DNA of 64,000 nucleotides from Pseudomonadota bacterium (lineage in GTDB: Bacteria; Pseudomonadota; Gammaproteobacteria; Burkholderiales; Rhodocyclaceae), in NCBI GenBank assembly GCA_018262095.1, contig JAGTRW010000015.1:1-64000 (forward strand), written 5' to 3'. Position 1 is the stretch's first letter, and every line of letters begins with the position of its first letter. The notes under the pieces were generated by a model. It ran no database searches. It saw only the letters and a list, made by a program, of their open reading frames with translations, and was not told where the DNA came from. The position numbers and the translations under genes are program-made. Positions 1-9,932 of the stretch are shown here, piece after piece.

Positions 1-206
1 TCAAGGCCGACGACGCCTTCGCCTACGCGCGCCGCGCCGCGCGCGAGGAAGGCCTGCTGGTCGGCATCTCGTCGGGCGCCGCCTTGTGGGCCGCCGCCCA
101 AGTCGCCAAACGCCCCGAGAACGCCGGCAAACTGATCGTCGTGATCATTCCGTCGTTCGGCGAGCGCTACCTGTCGACGCCGCTGTTCGCCGGGCTGGTC
201 GATTAG
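1..206 (+). CDS. cysK: Cysteine synthase A, 3' end (partial)
   Basis: Only the last 67 codons lie in the window (reading frame from base 3, stop TAG at 204-206). The visible tail has the PLP-binding glycine/serine loop GISSGAA and the CysK-type ending [10 protein letters not shown]. CysK joins O-acetylserine and sulfide to make L-cysteine in the cytoplasm. The ending fits CysK better than CysM, but half the protein is missing, so the paralogue assignment is moderate. It converges on the minus-strand amidohydrolase that ends 50 nt away. Confidence 0.8.
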   Translation, partial: KADDAFAYARRAAREEGLLVGISSGAALWAAAQVAKRPENAGKLIVVIIPSFGERYLSTPLFAGLVD

Positions 207-256
207 TTCTCTCTCAAGGACAGGCGCACAGAGTATTCGCTGCGCCTGTACTGCAC

Positions 257-1423
257 CTAAGCCTTGAGTACCTGCTCGGCAAGCGTCGCCCAATAGCTCG
301 CCCCGAGCGCCAGGATGTCGTCATTGAAGTCGTAACCGGGGTTATGCAGCAGGCAACCCAACGCGCCCGGCCCATTGCCGATCCAGCCGTAGGCGCCCGG
401 GCATTTCTCCAGCATGAAAGCGAAATCCTCGGCGCCCATCGTCGGTGGCAGGTCGGTGTGCACTTTCTCGGCACCGACCAGCGAGGTCATCGCTGTCGCG
501 GCGATCTTCGCCTCGGCAATCGCGTTGATCGTCGGCGGGTAGCGCCGCTCGTAGCGTAGCGTGATCGTCGCGCCATGGGTCAACGCCAAACCGTCGCAGA
601 TCTGCTGCATGCGTCGCTCGAGCAGATCCTGGACTTCCGGCTTGAAGGTTCGCGTCGTTCCGCGCAGCACAACTTCGGGCGGAATCACGTTCCAGGTGTC
701 GCCGCCGTGAATCTGCGTGACGCTGATCACCGCCGAGTCAACCGGGGAAACGTTGCGGCTGACGATCGTCTGCAGTTCATGAACCAGCGTCGCCGCCAGC
801 GTCACCGGGTCGATGCCGTGCTGCGGCATGGCGGCATGCGCGCCGTGTCCGACGATGACGATCTCGAAGATGTCGTACGAGGCCATCATCGGGCCGGGCA
901 GGATACCGAAGTGCCCGGCCGCCATTCCTGGCCAGTTGTGCAGCCCGTAGACCGAAGCGCAGGGAAAGCGCGCGAAGAGGCCGTCTTCAATCATCTCGCG
1001 GCCGCCGCCCTCGTTCTCCTCGGCCGGCTGGAAGATGAAGTTGATCGTGCCGTCAAAGTTTCGCGTCTCGGCCAGATACTTTGCGGCGCCGAGCAGCATC
1101 GTGGTGTGGCCGTCGTGGCCGCAGGCGTGCATGCGGCCAGCGTGCTGCGAACGATGCGCGAAATCGTTGCTTTCCTCGCCATGCAGCGCGTCCATGTCGG
1201 CGCGCAGGCCGACGCTGCGCGCGCTGCTGCCGGCGCGCAACACGCCGACGACGCCGGTGCGGCCGATGCCGGTATGCACCTCGACGCCGAACGACGAGAG
1301 CAGTTCGGCGATGCGCGCCGAGGTGCGAATTTCCTCGAACGCCGTTTCCGGATAGGCATGAAACTCGTGGCGCCAGGCGGTCAGTTCGGGCAGCAGTTGC
1401 TGCAAGCGGGGTTTGATATTCAT
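257..1423 (-). CDS. M20D-family amidohydrolase (hippurate hydrolase-like)
   Basis: This is a 388-residue cytoplasmic zinc amidohydrolase of the M20D group, whose members cleave N-acyl amino acids such as hippurate or N-acetyl amino acids. The metal-binding motif HACGHDGH is at residues 99-106, an EENEGGG acidic motif is near residue 136, and LHNPGYDFND carries the last conserved His near the C-terminus. Length is normal. Its ATG overlaps the stop of the upstream VOC gene (ATGA), so the two are translationally coupled. The substrate is unknown; the nearby ATC-hydrolase family gene suggests an amide or carbamoyl amino acid, but that is inference. Confidence 0.85.
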   Translation of the reverse strand: MNIKPRLQQLLPELTAWRHEFHAYPETAFEEIRTSARIAELLSSFGVEVHTGIGRTGVVGVLRAGSSARSVGLRADMDALHGEESNDFAHRSQHAGRMHACGHDGHTTMLLGAAKYLAETRNFDGTINFIFQPAEENEGGGREMIEDGLFARFPCASVYGLHNWPGMAAGHFGILPGPMMASYDIFEIVIVGHGAHAAMPQHGIDPVTLAATLVHELQTIVSRNVSPVDSAVISVTQIHGGDTWNVIPPEVVLRGTTRTFKPEVQDLLERRMQQICDGLALTHGATITLRYERRYPPTINAIAEAKIAATAMTSLVGAEKVHTDLPPTMGAEDFAFMLEKCPGAYGWIGNGPGALGCLLHNPGYDFNDDILALGASYWATLAEQVLKA

Positions 1424-2283
1424 GCTGAAAGTTCCGTAAAGACGACCACCAGGCCGTGGGTCAGCGGCGCGCCGACGGCGATGGCACCGTCAGCGCGCGC
1501 GGCGAATTCTACGCCACTAAGCTCCAGAGCACTGCGCGTCTGCGCCAGCGAACGAACGCAAAAATGCAGCGCGCCGAAAAACGGCAGCGTGCGCCGACCT
1601 ACTTCGAGGCCCGCGTATTGCTCGGCGAATGCAGCAGGCGTGCGCACCTCGATCGGCGTGTTGCCGGTCGCCACGCGCCAGTTGCGGCCGTCCTGCCCGG
1701 AGCCTTCGGCGGCGCGGTCGAACAATCGTTCGTAGGCGTCTCGCGTCGCGCCAAAATTCGCCGCATCGGTCAGCACGCTGATGCCGTGCAGACCGATCGC
1801 GCCGTTGGCGTGCTCTTCATACTCGGGGCGCCAGACGACGTCGCGAGTCAAATGCTGGCAGGCGAAGACTAGCCCACCCGGCGTTTCGCTGATATCGACC
1901 TGGGTGATGCGAAAGGCGGCGTCGCGAGCGCCTTCAGGAAGGATCACCGGGCGCGAGAAATCGACCGGCGGCGCGGCGCAGATCCCCGCGCTTGCCAGCT
2001 CGGCGTGAAATCCGGCGGCGTCGTCGGTCTTGAGCGCGAGCGCCGCCAGCCCGTCTCCCTGCGCCAGGAAGTCGCTGTAGTAGCGCGTCACCGGATGGTC
2101 GGCAGGAACCGCCAGCAACTCAAAGTAATCGCCAGCGAACATCGCGCAGTGGTTCTCCGAGCCCATCGTGTGGCGCCCACGCGGCGTCAGCGTAAAACCC
2201 AATCGCTCGAAATCGGCCGCCGCCTGATCGAGATCGGCGACCGCGATGACCACGTGGTCGATGCCCTGGAGGTGTTTTCTCAT
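1420..2283 (-). CDS. VOC (glyoxalase-like) domain protein
   Basis: A 287-residue protein of the vicinal-oxygen-chelate superfamily, Glyoxalase_3-like. The N-terminal module starts IDHVVIAVADLDQAAADFERLGF, with the usual first metal-ligand His, and GRHTMGSENHCAMF follows. A second VOC half lies around residues 155-285. I place the start at the internal ATG at 2283, directly before the conserved domain; the longer 2322 reading adds a non-conserved leader. It sits between a LivK-like binding protein gene and the M20D hydrolase gene on the same strand. The reaction cannot be named from sequence; ring-cleavage or isomerase activities are possible. Confidence 0.75.
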   Translation of the reverse strand: MRKHLQGIDHVVIAVADLDQAAADFERLGFTLTPRGRHTMGSENHCAMFAGDYFELLAVPADHPVTRYYSDFLAQGDGLAALALKTDDAAGFHAELASAGICAAPPVDFSRPVILPEGARDAAFRITQVDISETPGGLVFACQHLTRDVVWRPEYEEHANGAIGLHGISVLTDAANFGATRDAYERLFDRAAEGSGQDGRNWRVATGNTPIEVRTPAAFAEQYAGLEVGRRTLPFFGALHFCVRSLAQTRSALELSGVEFAARADGAIAVGAPLTHGLVVVFTELSA

Positions 2284-2393
2284 GATTGACTTCAATCCTG
2301 GCTGCGCTGGTCGAGCTGGCAATATCAGCGCGGCCTCGCCCTTGTCGCCGCCGAAGCCGCGACAAGAACGATTGACCGGTGAGTACCGGCGGC

Positions 2394-3518
2394 TTACTTG
2401 AGCAGAACGAACTTGCCGTTCTGAATTTGCAGCTTGGTCAGCGTCTTCGCCGGTTCGCGCGTCTCCGGGTCAAAAGTCGTGATCCCGGTGACGCCGGGGA
2501 AATTTCTGGTCTTGGCCAGCGCATCGCGGACCTTGGCGCGTGTCGCATTGGCGCCGCCCGCCGCGACGATCGCGTTGAGCACGATGTTGGTCGCGTCAAA
2601 AGCCTGCGCCGCGAACATCTGCGGCTTGACCTTGTAGCGTGCTTCGTAGGACTTGACGTAAGCCTGCACGTTGGCGTCCGGGCTATCGGCCAGGAAGGTC
2701 GTCGTCGAGTACATATTGTTCGCTGCGGGACCGGCGAGTTCGAGCAGTTTCGGGTCGGAAAGCGACGACGTTCCGTAGATCGCCTGCTTGATTCCCATCT
2801 GCGTCTTCTGCTGCAGGAAAGCCGAACCATCTTCATAGAAAGCGGCGAGGAAGATGGCATCGGGCTGGCTGCGCGAGATCTTGGTGATGATCGAGCGGAA
2901 GTCGCGCGTGCCCGGGTTGAAGTACTCGGTGTCGGTGATCGTGCCGCCATTGGCTTTCACGGCACCGACGAAGTTGGCGGCGGCGGTCTGGCCCCAGTCG
3001 TTCTGGATGGCAACCACGGCGATCTTCTTGGCGCCGTTGCCGAGCGCCCATTTGGCGACCAGCGGGCTTTCATAGTCCATGGTCGTGATGTTGCGGAACT
3101 GGTAGGGGCTGATCTTGACGAAATCGGGGTGCGACGCCGTCTGCGACAGTTGCGCGAGCTTGGTCTGGGCATAGACCTGGCCGGCAGCCATCGACACCGT
3201 CGAGTTGAAGTCGCCGATCGCCGCGACGATGCTTGCATCGTCCGAGAACTTGCGCGCGATGTTGACGCCTTCCTTGGCGTCGCCCTTGCTGTCCTCGAAC
3301 TTGAGCAGGACCGTCACGCCGGGCAACTTGCCGGACTTGTTGAACTGCTCGACGGCGAGCGTCGCCGAGTTGCGAAATTGCACGCCGTACTGCGCGTTTT
3401 CGCCGGAGAGCGGCGCCTGGTAGCCGATCGCCACGCTCTTGTTCTGCGCCTGCGCGCCGCTAGCGGCCAGCAAGGCCAGCGAAAGTGCGGCAAGAAGAAA
3501 GCTGCGTCGTTTGCTCAT
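2394..3518 (-). CDS. ABC transporter periplasmic binding protein, LivK-like
   Basis: A 374-residue type I periplasmic binding protein of the branched-chain amino acid/amide (HAAT) family. A clear signal peptide (about residues 1-24, ending SGAQA) precedes SVAIGYQAPLSGENAQYG, the standard family start. An AGGAG ribosome site stands 8 nt before the ATG. No permease or ATPase genes of the Liv system are adjacent, so it must share membrane components encoded elsewhere or act as an orphan receptor. It lies in a same-strand series with the ATC-hydrolase-like gene upstream and the VOC and M20D genes downstream, suggesting capture of the substrate those enzymes handle. Confidence 0.88.
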   Translation of the reverse strand: MSKRRSFLLAALSLALLAASGAQAQNKSVAIGYQAPLSGENAQYGVQFRNSATLAVEQFNKSGKLPGVTVLLKFEDSKGDAKEGVNIARKFSDDASIVAAIGDFNSTVSMAAGQVYAQTKLAQLSQTASHPDFVKISPYQFRNITTMDYESPLVAKWALGNGAKKIAVVAIQNDWGQTAAANFVGAVKANGGTITDTEYFNPGTRDFRSIITKISRSQPDAIFLAAFYEDGSAFLQQKTQMGIKQAIYGTSSLSDPKLLELAGPAANNMYSTTTFLADSPDANVQAYVKSYEARYKVKPQMFAAQAFDATNIVLNAIVAAGGANATRAKVRDALAKTRNFPGVTGITTFDPETREPAKTLTKLQIQNGKFVLLK

Positions 3519-3551
3519 GATTTGTCTCCTGCGTAAATTGAAAAGGGGGGT

Positions 3552-4037
3552 TCAGCCGCGCTTGCTGATGTTGAGCGTGCAGCAGCCGGTCTCGCCGGGT
3601 GTCCAGGTTTTTGAATCGAGGTGAAAGCCGGCGGCCTCGAAAGTGCCGTGGTCGACGATGCCGGCGATGCGGCATAGCGTCGCCAGCGTCTCGCCGTCGT
3701 AACCGGCCTCGACCCAGGCGTTCTTGAGCGGGCACTCGTGGAATTTGATCTCGAGACCGTCGGTATCGCATTTGCGTACTTCGGGCGAAAATAATCGCCC
3801 ATGGTCGGGGACGAAATCGAGGAATTTGTCGCGCAGCCCGACGAAATCGGCGGGCGCATGCGCCGCAAACTTGGGCGAAATCGCCGCGCCGCGCTTGTAG
3901 ACGGCGCGCTTGAGGATGTCCTCGGCACGCTGCGCGCCGACCTCGGGAATCAGTTCCTCATAAACGGCCGCATAGACCAGGGCCCGGCTTTTGAGCGCCA
4001 TGGTCAGTTGCTGGCGCAGATCATCGACTTCATTCAT
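3552..4037 (-). CDS. ATC hydrolase family protein
   Basis: A 161-residue protein resembling the family of L-2-amino-thiazoline-4-carboxylate hydrolases. That family opens the thiazoline ring on the way to N-carbamoyl-cysteine. The recognisable C-terminal part has HECPLKNAWVEAGYDGETLA, then CRIAGIVDHGTFEAAGF and a cysteine pair in ETGCCTLNI. The start is the ATG at 4037 (MNEVDDLRQQ), preceded by AGGAG; the longer frame upstream is not conserved in character. It leads the four-gene minus-strand set. Many family members have unproven substrates, so only the family is firm. Confidence 0.7.
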   Translation of the reverse strand: MNEVDDLRQQLTMALKSRALVYAAVYEELIPEVGAQRAEDILKRAVYKRGAAISPKFAAHAPADFVGLRDKFLDFVPDHGRLFSPEVRKCDTDGLEIKFHECPLKNAWVEAGYDGETLATLCRIAGIVDHGTFEAAGFHLDSKTWTPGETGCCTLNISKRG

Positions 4038-4209
4038 TGGGCATCTCCTGTTTCGACGCGGACTCGAGAAGGCGGATGTTACACAGCCGGAGAGATCGCG
4101 AGAAACAAGAAATAGTTCTATCGATATATGAAAATCGCCGCCTGCAGGCGCCACGATTCAGGTCAGCTGCGCTGACCGCTATACCTTATTGGCGCAGGTC
4201 CCTAGTCAA
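4038..4209. other. Intergenic leader of the ATC-hydrolase gene set
   Basis: This 172-nt stretch separates the purine-salvage remnant from the ATC-hydrolase gene and should hold its promoter on the minus strand. An AGGAG ribosome site lies just before the start codon. A TTGACT hexamer and AT-rich elements occur farther out, but none has convincing promoter spacing. No ORF or RNA gene is evident. Confidence 0.35.
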
Positions 4210-4796
4210 TCAGGAGGCAACCTGAGGCAATTCGCTCTGGGCAATTTTGGACAACAGGAAGCGGACCAGATCGAGACTGTTCTGGCTCGCCTGCGGCAGG
4301 AACTCCTCGAAATTGCTGGCGGCGCTTCCATCAGCGCGATCCGAGATGGTTCGCGCGACGAGAAACGGCACCCGATTGACACTGCAGACGAGGGCCACGC
4401 TGGCACCCTCCATTTCGACGCCATCCCCCGCCAGTTCTTCGGTCAAATAGGCGTGGCTATCCATTTCCCGGTGGGTGATGAACTGATCGCCGGTGCAGAT
4501 TCGTCCCTGATGCAACTTGCCCTTGGCCGGAGTGAATCCGGCGGCCAGCAAGAATAGTCTCGACGCCGCCACCAGAGTTCCGCCGGTGGCGACCAGATCG
4601 TCGACCAGCAGGATTCGATCACCCTGCCGGCAGGCGTCGGGATGAATTTCAATGCTTGCCGATCCGTATAGTCGGGATCGGCTTCGAGGTAGCGATGGAC
4701 AAAGAGATCGACCAGCACCCGGAAAGCTTTCTTGTCCTGCAGAAGCGGGGTAATGTCGCGGAACTGGATTCCAGTCCTGGGCCAGTCGGGGACGGT
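4210..4796 (-). pseudogene. Remnant of apt joined to an MTA/SAH nucleosidase fragment
   Basis: Two broken purine-salvage genes are fused here. From 4796 to about 4668 one frame reads as the N-terminus of adenine phosphoribosyltransferase ([19 protein letters not shown], then [20 protein letters not shown]). A different frame continues from about 4672 with the Apt PRPP loop ([25 protein letters not shown]). The Apt middle is missing, and the frame changes at the junction. From about 4545 to 4210 the same frame is the C-terminal third of methylthioadenosine/SAH nucleosidase: [18 protein letters not shown] and RTISDRAD with its catalytic Asp. The nucleosidase N-terminus is absent. Neither enzyme could be complete. 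An open frame extends to 4938 but its first part is not protein-like. Confidence 0.8.
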
Positions 4797-4954
4797 AGAA
4801 CAGCGCTCGGCTAGCGCTTTGTGCGTCAGCTAAACTCCGCTCATGGCGCTGTTGCACTTCCCCACCCTTCGATTCAGACAATGCGCTTGCTGGTGCCTTG
4901 AACAGCGCTTTTGGATTCTTTGACGCGCCAGAAAACACCGGGCCCAGACGAAGA

Positions 4955-4978
4955 AAAGCCTGCTATCACGCAGGCTTT
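4955..4978 (-). terminator. Rho-independent terminator after guaA
   Basis: A perfect 9-bp inverted repeat (AAAGCCTGC / GCAGGCTTT) surrounds a 6-nt loop. Read on the minus strand it is followed by a T-rich run (TTTTCTTC). It lies about 46 nt past the guaA stop codon. Confidence 0.85.
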
Positions 4979-5024
4979 GAGGGTATTTCATGCCCGGTTG
5001 TCCTGGTCTATACCAGACGCCGGA

Positions 5025-6590
<1,566 letters not shown>

Positions 6591-6607
6591 TTTTCAAGCC
6601 TTGAATG

Positions 6608-6636
6608 AAAAAAAGGGCGGCTACCGGAGCCGCCCC
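6608..6636 (-). terminator. Terminator-like hairpin between guaB and guaA
   Basis: An 8-bp GC-rich inverted repeat (GGGCGGCT / AGCCGCCC) with a 5-nt loop lies in the 63-nt gap. On the minus strand it is followed by seven T residues, a textbook intrinsic terminator. It stands directly upstream of guaA, so it could set the guaB:guaA ratio. Confidence 0.8.
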
Positions 6637-6653
6637 GCAGGACCGGGAAGCGA

Positions 6654-8114
6654 TCAATCGATGTGGTAGTTCGGTGCTTCCTTGGTGATCTGAACGTCAT
6701 GAACGTGCGACTCACGGACGCCCGATGCGGTAATTTCGACGAAGGCAGAACGCTCGTGCAAGTCGTCGATCGTCGCGCAGCCCTGATAGCCCATCGACGA
6801 GCGCAGCCCGCCCATCAACTGGTGAATCACCGCCGTCACCGAGCCTTTGTACGGCACGCGCCCTTCGATTCCTTCGGGAACCAGTTTTTCGGTGTTCGAA
6901 TCGCCTTCCTGGAAGTAACGGTCGGCCGACCCCGCCGCCATCGCACCGATCGACCCCATGCCGCGATACGACTTGTACGAGCGGCCCTGGAAGAGTTCGA
7001 CGTCACCGGGCGCCTCTTCGGTGCCGGCGAACAGTCCGCCGAGCATGACGACATGGCCGCCGGCAGCGATTGCCTTGCAGATATCGCCGGAGTAGCGGAT
7101 CCCGCCGTCGGCGATCATCGGCACGCCGGTGCCCTTGAGCGCATCGGAAACCATCTGAATCGCGGTGATCTGGGGGACGCCGACACCGGCGACGATCCGC
7201 GTCGTGCAGATCGACCCCGGACCGATGCCGACCTTGACACCGTCGGCGCCGTGATCGAGCAGCGCGCGGGCGGCATCAGCCGTGGCGATGTTGCCGCCGA
7301 TCACTTCGACCAGCGGCAGATTCTTCTTGACCCATTGCACGCGGTCGAGAACGCCTTGCGAGTGACCGTGGGCGGTATCGACGACGATCACATCGACGCC
7401 GGCCTCGGCGAGCAACTCGGCGCGTTCTTCGGTTCCGGCACCGACGCCGATCGCCGCGCCGACGCGCAATCGCCCGGAAGCGTCCTTGCTGGCCAAGGGG
7501 TGCTCGGTGGTCTTGATGATGTCCTTGACGGTGATCAGGCCGCGCAGTTCGAAAGCGTCATTGACGACCAGCACGCGCTCGAGGCGGTGCTTGTGGATCA
7601 GTGCCTTGCCTTCGTCGACGGTCGAGCCTTCCTTGACCGTCACCAGCCGTTCGCGCGGCGTCATGATGTTGCGTACGGGTTGGTCGAGGTTGGTTTCGAA
7701 ACGCAGGTCGCGGTTGGTCACGATGCCGACCACGCGCTTGCCCTCGACGACGGGGAAACCGGAAATCTTGTGCAAAAGGGTCAGTTCGAGAACATCGCGC
7801 ACCGACATCGTCGGCGGAACCGTAATCGGGTCCTTGAGAATACCCGATTCGAAACGTTTGACCTTGGCCACTTCAACCGCCTGCGCCTTCGGGCTGAAAT
7901 TCTTGTGCACGATGCCGATGCCGCCCTCTTGCGCCAGGGCGATGGCCAAACGCGCTTCGGTGACGGTATCCATCGCCGCCGAGACCAACGGGATATTGAG
8001 GGTAATATTTCGTGTCAGGCGACTTTTGAGGCTGACATCACGCGGCAGAACTGAGGAATGAGCGGGGACGAGCAGGACGTCGTCAAACGTTAGCGCCCTT
8101 TGAATTAAACGCAT
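6654..8114 (-). CDS. guaB: IMP dehydrogenase
   Basis: 486 residues, full length. It oxidises IMP to XMP with NAD, the committed step to guanine nucleotides. The TIM-barrel core begins [14 protein letters not shown], two CBS domains occupy about 93-205, and the catalytic loop [15 protein letters not shown] has Cys303. The flap and C-terminal barrel are intact. It is transcribed divergently from the DUF4124 gene, and guaA follows downstream. Confidence 0.98.
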   Translation of the reverse strand: MRLIQRALTFDDVLLVPAHSSVLPRDVSLKSRLTRNITLNIPLVSAAMDTVTEARLAIALAQEGGIGIVHKNFSPKAQAVEVAKVKRFESGILKDPITVPPTMSVRDVLELTLLHKISGFPVVEGKRVVGIVTNRDLRFETNLDQPVRNIMTPRERLVTVKEGSTVDEGKALIHKHRLERVLVVNDAFELRGLITVKDIIKTTEHPLASKDASGRLRVGAAIGVGAGTEERAELLAEAGVDVIVVDTAHGHSQGVLDRVQWVKKNLPLVEVIGGNIATADAARALLDHGADGVKVGIGPGSICTTRIVAGVGVPQITAIQMVSDALKGTGVPMIADGGIRYSGDICKAIAAGGHVVMLGGLFAGTEEAPGDVELFQGRSYKSYRGMGSIGAMAAGSADRYFQEGDSNTEKLVPEGIEGRVPYKGSVTAVIHQLMGGLRSSMGYQGCATIDDLHERSAFVEITASGVRESHVHDVQITKEAPNYHID

Positions 8115-8152
8115 AGCCTATAATCCAGAGTTACAAAAACGCATTATACAGC
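8105..8152. promoter_or_regulatory. Divergent guaB / DUF4124 promoter region
   Basis: The short gap holds perfect TATAAT hexamers on both strands: 8119-8124 reading plus and 8143-8148 reading minus. Matching -35 boxes at 16-18 nt are weak on both sides, so the exact promoters are uncertain. Confidence 0.5.
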
Positions 8153-8176
8153 ATGCTCCGTCAGGACAGGATGACC

Positions 8177-8623
8177 ATGAAACCCTTTGCCTTTGCCGTT
8201 GTTGCTCTGCTCGCCGCGACGGCGGCCAGCGCCCAGGTCTACGAATGGAAGGACGACAAGGGCAAAACCCATTATTCCGACAAGCCTCCCGCCGGCACTC
8301 CGCGCGTTAACAAAATCAGCGAGCCAGATTCCTCCGCGCCAAGCAGTTCGGCACAGAAAACGACGGCAGATCGCGAGCTCGAGTTTCGCAAGCGCCAGAA
8401 GGAAGCGCAGGAAAGCGCAGAGAAAGCGACCAAGGAACAAGCGGCCAACGCCGACCGCAAAGCGGCCTGCGAAAACGCCCGCCGCGCGCTTGAAGTGCTT
8501 GAGTCCGGCGAACGAATCGCCTTGCGCAACGATCAGGGCGAGCGCTATTACCTGGACGACAGTCAGCGCCAGCAAGAAGCTGCCAAGGCGCGCCAAGTCA
8601 TGCAAGCGAGCTGCAAGCCGTAG
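8177..8623 (+). CDS. Exported DUF4124 domain protein
   Basis: 148 residues from the ATG at 8177. An AGGACAGG ribosome site ends 6 nt before it, which favours this start over the ATG at 8171 or the longer reading from 8153. A signal peptide (about 1-19, ending AAS-A) is followed at once by the DUF4124 motif VYEWKDDKGKTHYSDKPP. The rest is a charged, probably coiled-coil region of Lys, Glu, Ala and Gln. DUF4124 proteins are common small periplasmic proteins of beta- and gammaproteobacteria with no established function. Confidence 0.85.
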   Translation: MKPFAFAVVALLAATAASAQVYEWKDDKGKTHYSDKPPAGTPRVNKISEPDSSAPSSSAQKTTADRELEFRKRQKEAQESAEKATKEQAANADRKAACENARRALEVLESGERIALRNDQGERYYLDDSQRQQEAAKARQVMQASCKP

Positions 8624-8635
8624 CTTGAAGCGCCC

Positions 8636-8950
8636 TTATTCGCCCTCGCCAGCGCCTTTTTTCATGACCTTGCCTTCAGCCGCTCTCTGCTTGCGCACTT
8701 CCTTGGGGTCGGCGATCAGGGGCCGGTAGATTTCGACGCGATCGCGATCGCGCAACAACGCATCGGGCTTGGCGAGCTTGGCAAAGACGCCGAACTTGTT
8801 TTTCGCAAGATCGATTTCCGGATACTTTTGCAGGACTCCCGAGGCTTCGATGGCCTGACGCACGGTCGCGCCGGCGGGCAAATTCACGGAAAAAATCTCC
8901 TGTTTCTGCGGCAGCGGATAAACGACTTCGACACGGATTGACTCAGGCAT
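8636..8950 (-). CDS. rnfH: RnfH-family ubiquitin-like protein
   Basis: 104 residues with a beta-grasp fold signature: IRVEVVYPLPQKQEIFSVNLPAGATVRQAIEASG near the start and DRVEIYRPLIADPKEVRKQRA near the end, the standard UPF0125/RnfH pattern. Function is poorly defined; the name comes from an rnf cluster in Rhodobacter. It starts inside the end of ratA (8-nt overlap), the usual ratA-rnfH pair beside smpB. Confidence 0.9.
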   Translation of the reverse strand: MPESIRVEVVYPLPQKQEIFSVNLPAGATVRQAIEASGVLQKYPEIDLAKNKFGVFAKLAKPDALLRDRDRVEIYRPLIADPKEVRKQRAAEGKVMKKGAGEGE

Positions 8951-9386
8951 TGGTCACCCCATAGACATCGTCGGCGCGTTTGACGAACGCATCGACAAAG
9001 GTGTTGGCGATCTGGCCGAAGACCGGACCGATGATTTTTTCAAATAACTTGCTCGAAAACTCGTACGACAGGCTGAATTGAATCTTGCAGGCATTTTCGG
9101 CCAGCGGCGTGAAGCGCCACATCCCTTCGAGCCGACGAAACGGACCATCGACGAGTTTGAGACTCATGCTGTGTGGAATCACTTTCTCGTTTTCGGTGGT
9201 GAAGTGCGACTTGACCGAGAGGTAACTGATGTACAGCGTGGCGACCGTTTTCTGCTCATCGCGAAATCCGACGCGAGTCTGGCTGCACCAGGGCAAAAAT
9301 TGCGGGTAGTCTTCACAACGGTCGACGAGATCGAACATCTGCTGCGCCGAACGCGCGATCAGTACTGATTTCTCAACCACGGCCAT
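8943..9386 (-). CDS. ratA: RatA-like START/COQ10 domain protein
   Basis: 147 residues of the SRPBCC/polyketide-cyclase fold. The N-terminus MAVVEKSVLIARSAQQMFDLVDRCEDYPQFLPWC and the ending FVKRADDVYG are typical of the family. E. coli RatA was described as blocking 70S ribosome assembly, while the fold is related to ubiquinone-binding Coq10; which role applies here is open. It is divergent from smpB across a 76-nt gap and coupled to rnfH. Confidence 0.9.
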   Translation of the reverse strand: MAVVEKSVLIARSAQQMFDLVDRCEDYPQFLPWCSQTRVGFRDEQKTVATLYISYLSVKSHFTTENEKVIPHSMSLKLVDGPFRRLEGMWRFTPLAENACKIQFSLSYEFSSKLFEKIIGPVFGQIANTFVDAFVKRADDVYGVTNA

Positions 9387-9462
9387 CTTTAGCCCTGCCC
9401 CGTGAATCCTGTAGAATCGCGCATTCTAGCATTCTCGCGCCATAACCTCTGAGAGCCGCACC

Positions 9463-9909
9463 ATGAGCATCATCGCCAACAAGAAAGCCTTCCACGACTA
9501 TTTCATCGAAGAACGATTCGAGGCGGGAATTGCGCTGCAAGGCTGGGAGGTCAAGGCAATCCGCGCGGGACGCGCCAACATCAAGGAATCGTACGTGGTG
9601 ATCCGTAGCGGCGAGGTTTTCCTCTTCGGCATGCACATCACCGCTTTGCCCGAAGCATCGACCCACGTCACCCCCGACCCGATCCGTACGCGCAAGCTGC
9701 TGCTGCACGAAAACCAGATCAGCAAGCTGATCGGCGAGGTCGAACGCGCCGGTTACACGCTGCTGCCGCTCGACCTGCACTTCACCCGCGGCCGCATCAA
9801 GGCCGAAATCGGCCTGGCCAAGGGCAAGAAGCAACACGACAAGCGCGAAGTCGAAAAAGAGCGCGACTGGGATCGCGAAAAAGCACGCCTGATGCGCGTC
9901 AAGGCCTGA
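9463..9909 (+). CDS. smpB: SsrA-binding protein SmpB
   Basis: 148 residues, normal length. SmpB carries tmRNA to stalled ribosomes during trans-translation. The OB-fold core is recognised by [24 protein letters not shown] and the VFLFGMHI strand, and the basic C-terminal tail ([19 protein letters not shown]) is complete. It is divergent from ratA-rnfH. The ssrA RNA gene itself is not visible in this window. Confidence 0.97.
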   Translation: MSIIANKKAFHDYFIEERFEAGIALQGWEVKAIRAGRANIKESYVVIRSGEVFLFGMHITALPEASTHVTPDPIRTRKLLLHENQISKLIGEVERAGYTLLPLDLHFTRGRIKAEIGLAKGKKQHDKREVEKERDWDREKARLMRVKA

Positions 9910-9932
9910 GCGCCATCCAGACTGCGTTCAGA

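Noticed and set aside
4797-4938. The first part of the open frame leading into the apt/nucleosidase remnant
   Set aside because: No similarity to either enzyme, so I started the remnant where the Apt sequence becomes recognisable.
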